From NCBI RefSeq assembly GCF_001039355.2, contig NW_019774103.1:472975-536974 (forward strand): a stretch of DNA of 64,000 bases, read 5' to 3'. Shown piece by piece: positions 58,167-64,000 of this stretch (the first letter of the stretch is position 1; each line of letters begins with the position of its first letter). Source of the DNA: Lingula anatina (lineage: Eukaryota > Brachiopoda > Lingulata > Lingulida > Lingulidae). Below the pieces are notes generated by a model. The model was not told where the DNA came from. It ran no database searches and saw only the letters and a list, made by a program, of their open reading frames with translations. The translations under genes and the position numbers were made by a program.

Positions 58167-60695
58167 ATGTTTTCAACGGTAGCACGATGCTTCCTCAGAA
58201 TATCGCTCTCAAGTCGCGGAGATGCAGGCATAACTGTCCGAAAAGCAGGATACAAAAGCCGCTACTCTTATGACACGTTATACCCAAAGAGTGATTTTAA
58301 TGTCACTGATACTCGGGAATTGAGTAAAGAATATTATCCCCCAAAGGTCGGTATACATGTACATGTATTTAAATAGAAATATCATACCTGAGATCCAACA
58401 TTATATGATGGAACCTAGTCTAGTAGTGTCATCGTGCATGGTACAAATGCAGCTTTGACGTCTGGGACGCCCACTAAAGCTGTTAAACAATAGTTAATTA
58501 CCCCCTGGGCCTATCAGCCTCAGCTGGCATGACAGTCATCTAAGCCATCCAAGTTAATTGCATTTTAAAAGCGAGAATCCCCTTGAAGATAGTTCGACAC
58601 AAAGTTAGTACGATAGTCTCTGGGATCGGTCTCCAAGAATGGGTTCCCATACCTTGATCGATCCATCTAGATAGACCTAACTCCTTGGGGGTTCACGCTA
58701 AATTGCTATCAGCTCAAGAGGCTTAAATGTCTGTCACATGCCTACCGAATCAGCTATAATATTGCCCCCTAACAGTTTTACTAGGCATGACAGATGTTTA
58801 AACTGGTTAAGTTAATCGCAATTTAGTGAGACTCCCCAGGGAGATAGATGGATCCAAATATCTGTGAGAATGGTCCCAAAGGCACAGTGGGATTCTGATA
58901 ACATGATCCCTAACTTTAATTTTGTTTTTGTCTTTGGGATAAAATGAATAGTTTTCTGAGTGATTGTCTTGTTTTTAATATAAAATTGATAATAAAGTGT
59001 GGAATAGGACTTGTAAAGATGAGATTGCGATTAGATTTTAACCCTTTTCATGGACTAATTCCAAACTTTTAAAATTTCAGGAACCTTCTCAAGAATTGCC
59101 CGAAACAGAGACCCAAGAAGAATTTAATGGGTATATTCCTGAAGGTAAAGTGCTTTCTAAATGTGTTATTAATTAAGGGACAGTAAGTCAAAAATTATAT
59201 ATGTACTGCATGACACTGCATCTCGGTATGCTTTATAAAATGTGTGGATCTGATTCAAACAAGTAGATAATTCTCACCTCCCTGGAGAAAATATGGCTGT
59301 ACAATATACTTCATTACTAGACCAGGTACTTATTAGTAACCCTGCTTCAGCCTTTAAATGCTGATTGAGTGCCAAACAAAAAGACATAAGGTGCTGTGTA
59401 TAAAAGACTGGTACTATACACATGTATATCCCCAACTGAATCAAAGCAACATCCTTCTGCTCTGGAGGAAGATGCTTTAACCACAAGGTCATCCAGTGAC
59501 TTACTGTTGTAATCAGTTATGCTACTTCCTTTGATGACTTAATAAATTGGATGGTTATTCTTGTTTGTTTATATTTGTAAGCTGCACAGCAAATTATTAT
59601 ATAAATATGTACTTTTTTGTGACACAGGCAGTTTGGAATTTAAGTATACACTCAGTGGTGGACCTGGAGGACAACATGTAAATAAAGGTAAAGATGACGA
59701 ACATGAAGGTTGAAAATGGTTAAAGATAAACTAACATAGGATATGAAAACTGGTTAAAGTTATAAGATGATGAATAAGACTGCATTCCCACAGATTTAGA
59801 TCGATCCATCTGGATCGACCTTACTCCCTTGGGTTCACACCAAAATGCTGTCAGCCGAGCGTGCACAGAAGATAATTACCCCCTTGCAGCTTTCAGTAGG
59901 CGGGACAGACATTTAAGCTGGCTAAGCTGACAGTAATGTAGTGAAACTCCCCACAGGGATAGATTGGATCTAAAATCTGTGGGAATGCAGTCTGTTGTAG
60001 TAGTAAGATAGTGAACTAATTATATTTTTGAATTAAGCACCAATTGATTTTGACATTTTGAGCATAAATACTTTTACAATGTGACATTGATTTTTAAACT
60101 CATTCATTGCTTCCTAAGAAAGTTGCATGTTTGCATGCCGAAAAATCAGTTATTATTTTATTTCTATTATTGATTTTAGTGAACTCCAAAGTCCAAGCAA
60201 AGTTTCACATCAATAGTGCTGATTGGATACCAGCTTGGATCCGACCACGGCTAAAAGAAATGGTAGGTAGAATTAGTTTGTTGAGGGAGCAGCATGTATT
60301 GGTTTTTATCACTGTAATATATATGGAAGACTGTGTCATTTGTGGTTTATATTGGTTGAAATTTCACCCTTTTGAATGTGACAAAAATTTTATTTGAGTA
60401 GATATGTTAGGGTACATGCATAAAGGATCCTTTCTTTCATGAAATATTGGTGGAAGCTTTAACATCATGGCTTAATGTAATTAAACAGGATATATTGTTT
60501 CTTCTATTTACAGGAGAAAAGTAATATAACAAAGGATGGTTATCTGTTAGTCAGTTCTGACAAGACTAGGAAACAATATCTAAACAAGGCAGACTGTTTG
60601 GAAAGGATAAGGAAGATGATTTGGACTGCAGGTGTACCTGATCCACCTCCTCCATCTGAAGCGGAGATAATGAAAAAGCTTATAAAGTATGTATA

Positions 60696-60752
<57 letters not shown>

Positions 60753-61134
60753 GAGAGAGTGAGAAAGAGAGAGAGATTTATTTTAAATCTAGCTTTTATG
60801 GGTTACAGAAAAAAAGTTTAAATTTTACTTGATTTGCAACTCAGATGCATACAGCACTTGCTCAAGTTTTCAAAATACAACATATGAGCAATTATTATGT
60901 ATCAGTTATTATTGGTGTTCTTTAAATTGACAGTATTCAGTTTGTTTACAGTTGTCAGTTCAGCATATATATGATTTTTTCAATACGCATGGTTGTCTAA
61001 ATTTTAAACATATTTTATTTTCCAGGCAGATGAAAGCAAATGAAGTCAGAATTGCAGAAAAAAGAAGTCAATCATTAAAAAAGAGAAATAAAGCATCAGC
61101 ATCTGTAAGATTTATACAGAAGAAAGGATTTTGA
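58167..61134 (+). CDS. MRPL58: Peptidyl-tRNA hydrolase ICT1 / mitoribosomal protein mL62
   Basis: Exons 58167-58346, 59081-59144, 59628-59687, 60180-60262, 60514-60686 and 61026-61134 give 222 residues (human 206). ICT1 is a mitoribosome-associated release factor that rescues stalled ribosomes by codon-independent peptidyl-tRNA hydrolysis. The N-terminus (MFSTVARCFLRISLSSRG) is basic and lacks acidic residues, as expected for a mitochondrial presequence. YDTLYPKSDF matches the family's conserved segment. The catalytic GGQ is at residues 95-97 in SGGPGGQHVNKVNSK. A lysine/arginine-rich C-terminal helix (about 190-222) corresponds to the tail that enters the mRNA channel. Introns 1 and 3 carry copies of one MITE family. 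AATAAA is at 61260-61265. Confidence 0.96.
58640..58895. mobile_element. Old MITE in ICT1 intron 1, related to 59778-59992
   Basis: Shares GATCGATCCATCT near the left end, an internal GACAGATGTTTAA-like stretch and a right end GATGGATCCAAATATCTGTG with the element in intron 3. The sequence just before it (about 58490-58630) resembles the right half of another decayed copy. Confidence 0.55.
59274..59492 (-). mobile_element. Possible tRNA-derived SINE
   Basis: The minus strand begins with GATGACCTTGTGGTTAAAGC, resembling a tRNA-type box A. About 30 bases on comes TTGCTTTGATTCAGT, a weak box B, followed by about 150 bases of unique tail. Only one copy is in the window, so family status is unproven. 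Confidence 0.35.
59778..59992. mobile_element. MITE with 26-bp terminal inverted repeats in ICT1 intron 3
   Basis: The left end GACTGCATTCCCACAGATTT and the right end AAATCTGTGGGAATGCAGTC are exact reverse complements and extend further with mismatches. It is 215 bp without coding capacity. A diverged relative is in intron 1. Confidence 0.85.
60700..60748. repeat. (GT)n microsatellite followed by GA-rich tract in ICT1 intron 5
   Basis: Perfect GT run of about 45 bases directly after exon 5, then GAGA-rich sequence to about 60775. Confidence 0.95.
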
Positions 61135-62595
61135 AACTATGAACATAATGAACTATACACTCTGAAGAAAATCTGAATATGATAATTTTTTAAATTACTG
61201 AATTAAATTATATTGTTAAGTTTCTGCATAAGGGAATGGACAAAGAATGGTATTCTTGAAATAAAAGCATTTAAGCTGGGTTGTTAGTCTGTGGACAGAA
61301 GAAATGCCATTTTTATTTTCTAATATCTTTTTATGTACCTGTAAGTTACTGACAGTAGCATATTAGGGACCTCTCAATAAAAGCAGCCGCTATTGGCCAA
61401 ATTTCGAACACTATATTTGTGTTTGTCCTTTACTTATCCTTTCGCTTGGGTTAATGAGGAGACATAAATATCATTAAAGGCATTTGCTTTATGCCCTAAA
61501 GCTTTTATTCAGATAATGTTTAAGATAAAGAAATGGCCTGGTTAAGGTGCATTGACATCCCAGTTGCAACAGCATGGTTTATTACCATGCTATCTGGGCT
61601 GATGGCATTTCACTTTTCAAGGGGCAGCACACAGTTTTTGTTTTACTCAAAAGTACACAAACCACTCCTTGATTAACTTATCTAAAGGCAAGTAATATTT
61701 TTTGATGATTTAAACAGATAAATGCTGGTCTATTTATTTGTAATTCTGACGAACCTCGCCAGCCATCTAGACATATCAGAGCTCCAAGCTGGGTCAAAGA
61801 GTTAACTCCTTGCCCCAAATGATGGGGGAATATGAAAAACCCACGCTTATAGGCCTTTTTAATTTTCCCAGAGTTGTAGAGTTACGGAAAGCGCCTGCAA
61901 AGGTTGGCTTGTCGACATTTGTTTAAACGGCCCAAGACTTTGTTATGGTAAGCTTGCATCTTTTAAGATTTGAAAACTTTTTGAACATTATCTCATCTAA
62001 TTAACAACCTCTGTTCAGTCCAAGGCACCGTAACTGCTGTAAACAAAATAACTTACCAAGATTCTAAATCGCAAGAGCCAAGCTTGTAACTTCACATAAC
62101 GTGTTTGTCACACTACAAGAGGCATAGATTCTTTGGTAAAATTAGTATACGCGCGGTAACGAATTTTGAACATCCTCAAAAACGCTGGAATTAGGTTGGT
62201 TCCCAATGGTTAATAAACTAGACATCTTTAGATTCCAATAAAAAGACGTGCCCATGGATATAAATACCTTCAAGGGTCGTGGGTGAATTTTTAACGGGAA
62301 AAGAAAAACGAAAAAAAAAGGTTTAAATATTTAATGATCATTGTAATAGATATTTATATTTTTTATAATTATAGCTTTTGCTGCGACGTTCTAATGTCGA
62401 GTTTTCAGTTACGTCGTGCACATTTATGACGCCATAATGTGAACGCCATGACAACGTCTTTCTTCTGCGGGCTTATGCAACCAGGAGGGCGCTACCAGGA
62501 AACACGCTCTATAAATCTTCCAACTTGTCAGTAGATAAGTAAGATTTTGAGGATTTTTTTCAATCACTTGAGTGACGTGAAGAAACCTGAGCATA
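61135..62595. other. Intergenic region ICT1-TSSK
   Basis: ICT1 3' UTR to about 61290, then no recognisable gene or repeat. The last 200 bases are the likely promoter of the kinase gene. Confidence 0.5.
62444..62455. promoter_or_regulatory. Candidate RFX X-box upstream of the TSSK-like gene
   Basis: CGCCATGACAAC fits 10-11 of the 12 inner positions of the RFX consensus and lies about 140 bases before the start codon. TGACGTGA, a CRE-like site, is at about 62571-62578. Either would suit a germline/cilia-linked gene, but short motifs like these occur by chance. Confidence 0.3.
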
Positions 62596-63932
62596 ATGGC
62601 AACCTGGACGCCAGTCATTTTCGACTTGAGAGACGAACCCGTGGTTTTGAAGAAGAAAAAGGGCGGAGCTTGGAAACCAGACGCCAATTCAAGATACAGC
62701 ATTGTCAAGCACGGCTATAAGTTAGATAAAACCATAGGCAATGGACTTTTCTCAAAAATCAAGCTTGCTTACTGCGAGAAAACCAATAAGAAAGTCGCCA
62801 TCAAAATAATATACAAGAACAAGCTGAGGCCAGAAGTGCAAGATGAATATTTGGATGCTGAGGTGGCGATCATGCAAAATTTGGAGCACCCGGGTATGGT
62901 AAGTAACTGTTTCACGTCCTATCATCTGCCTTCATATAGACAGTATATAATATGTGGCGTGAAAATACTGAAGTCCTGAGGTGGGTAAAATATTACTTTT
63001 TGGTTTTGAAAGGAGCCGTTAAGCAGGTTATGAGTGAGCGATCCTCTACATTTTCTTGAAAAAATAGCAAAATTCTCTTTAATGTAAAAATGACAAAATT
63101 ATGATGAATAAATAAACATAATCGCACTTTGCTGCCAAAAATGAATGAACGAATTAAATAAATAAAGGTGAGAAAAAAAGAAAGAAAACAGAATTGAAAA
63201 ACTAACACACTGTTAAATCTCATCACGAAAACCCATTAAATTTTTTTAATCTATTTCTTAAAAGACACGCATAACATAATGTCGAATTTTAACATTTAAA
63301 GCAATGTTTGAAAACACGGCAAATATAACTTTTACCAGATTGAACTGTACGAGGCAGCTGAGAGCGTTAACAACCTATACCTGGTGATGGAGCTCGCGGA
63401 GAATGGCGATTTACTGGATTATATATTGAAACACGGCTACCTGAGTGAGGAAGAGGCGAGAAGAATATTTCGGCAAATTCTTGATGTCGTAAAATATTGC
63501 CATGACAACTACATATGCCACCGGGACATCAAATGTGAAAATGTACTCTTGGACGAAGAACTCAACGTGAAACTTACAGGTAAAATGCTTGTTTGTTGAT
63601 TTTTTTCCTTTTTCGTTATCTTTGTTGGCTTAATCGTATGTCTGTCTGTCTGTCCGCCTGTCTGTCTCGTCTTTCAGACATTGCCTTGTTTATTTTATAA
63701 AATAAATGAAACTGTGTGATGAAGCTCAAAACACAAGAAAGTCGCAGAAAAACACAAAATGGTAAGTTTTATTATTTTATATGTTTAATTCAAATTTCAG
63801 ATTTTGGCTTCTCCTGTCCCACCAGTGAAGGAGATTTGTTGACCCAACGCTGTGGTTCCTACGCTTATGCCGCCCCTGAGATCCTGGACGGGGACCCGTA
63901 TGAAGGCTTCAAGACAGACATCTGGAGCATGG
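62596..63932 (+). CDS. Testis-specific serine/threonine kinase-like (5' part; runs off window)
   Basis: Exons 62596-62898, 63339-63579 and 63801-63932 are in phase; the gene continues past the right edge. About 225 residues of a protein kinase domain are present after a 39-residue lysine-rich leader. Motifs: Gly-rich loop IGNGLFSKIKLA (third Gly replaced by Ser), β3 lysine in KVAIKII, HRDIKCENVLLD catalytic loop, DFGFSC magnesium loop, activation segment ending YAAPEI, and DIWSMG. The combination CENVLLD, DFGFS and RCGSYAYAAPE is typical of the TSSK family, kinases of post-meiotic sperm development. Which TSSK paralogue cannot be decided without the C-terminus. Confidence 0.88.
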
Positions 63933-64000
63933 GTAAGTGCATGAGTCAAGGAGACAAACTCATAAATCAAAAAAGTACAATGAAAGAGGAAGCAAGGATT

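Overview
The window is intron-rich, AT-rich animal nuclear DNA. The genes are broken by GT-AG introns, and a eukaryotic-type tRNA-Leu(AAG) gene, several short inverted-repeat transposons and LINE fragments are present. Gene content (SRP54, LSM5, RNPS1, UBE2S, MRPL58/ICT1, STYXL1, a TSSK-type kinase, a C16orf89 homologue) indicates a metazoan. The compact genes, AT richness and abundant MITEs suggest a marine invertebrate, possibly a mollusc or another lophotrochozoan; that placement is inference.

Layout: 1-13.6 kb is non-coding and holds a duplicated ~4.7 kb block. 14.1-17.5 kb (+) is an unrecognised 235-residue gene. 19.9-25.2 kb (-) is a C16orf89-like gene with a pair of mutually exclusive exons. 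It is head-to-head with SRP54 (+). The 5' half of SRP54 and exon 1 of its neighbour occur twice (24.6-28.2 and 28.4-32.0 kb), and the complete SRP54 is at 29.4-35.6 kb. LSM5 (+) follows, also with its first two exons twice (36.4-36.9 and 39.9-40.3 kb), separated by pieces of two LINEs. RNPS1 (+) lies at 43.9-46.2 kb, UBE2S (-) at 47.5-50.0 kb, STYXL1 (+) at 53.3-55.9 kb, tRNA-Leu (-) at 57.8 kb, ICT1 (+) at 58.2-61.1 kb, and the 5' part of a TSSK-like kinase (+) runs off the right edge from 62.6 kb.

The three large duplications share a signature: each has a run of N between its two copies (4690, 28381, 37795). Coding differences in SRP54 are synonymous, and two of the blocks differ by clean transposon insertions with target-site duplications. 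The simplest reading is unmerged overlapping contig ends from two divergent haplotypes, not true gene duplication.

The genes do not form a pathway. Most are housekeeping functions: ER targeting, U6/mRNA decay LSm ring, splicing/EJC, APC/C ubiquitination and mitoribosome rescue. The most interesting biology is the frame-locked exon pair in the C16orf89-like gene, which also predicts a membrane-anchored protein, and a STYXL1 orthologue that keeps the phosphatase catalytic residues.
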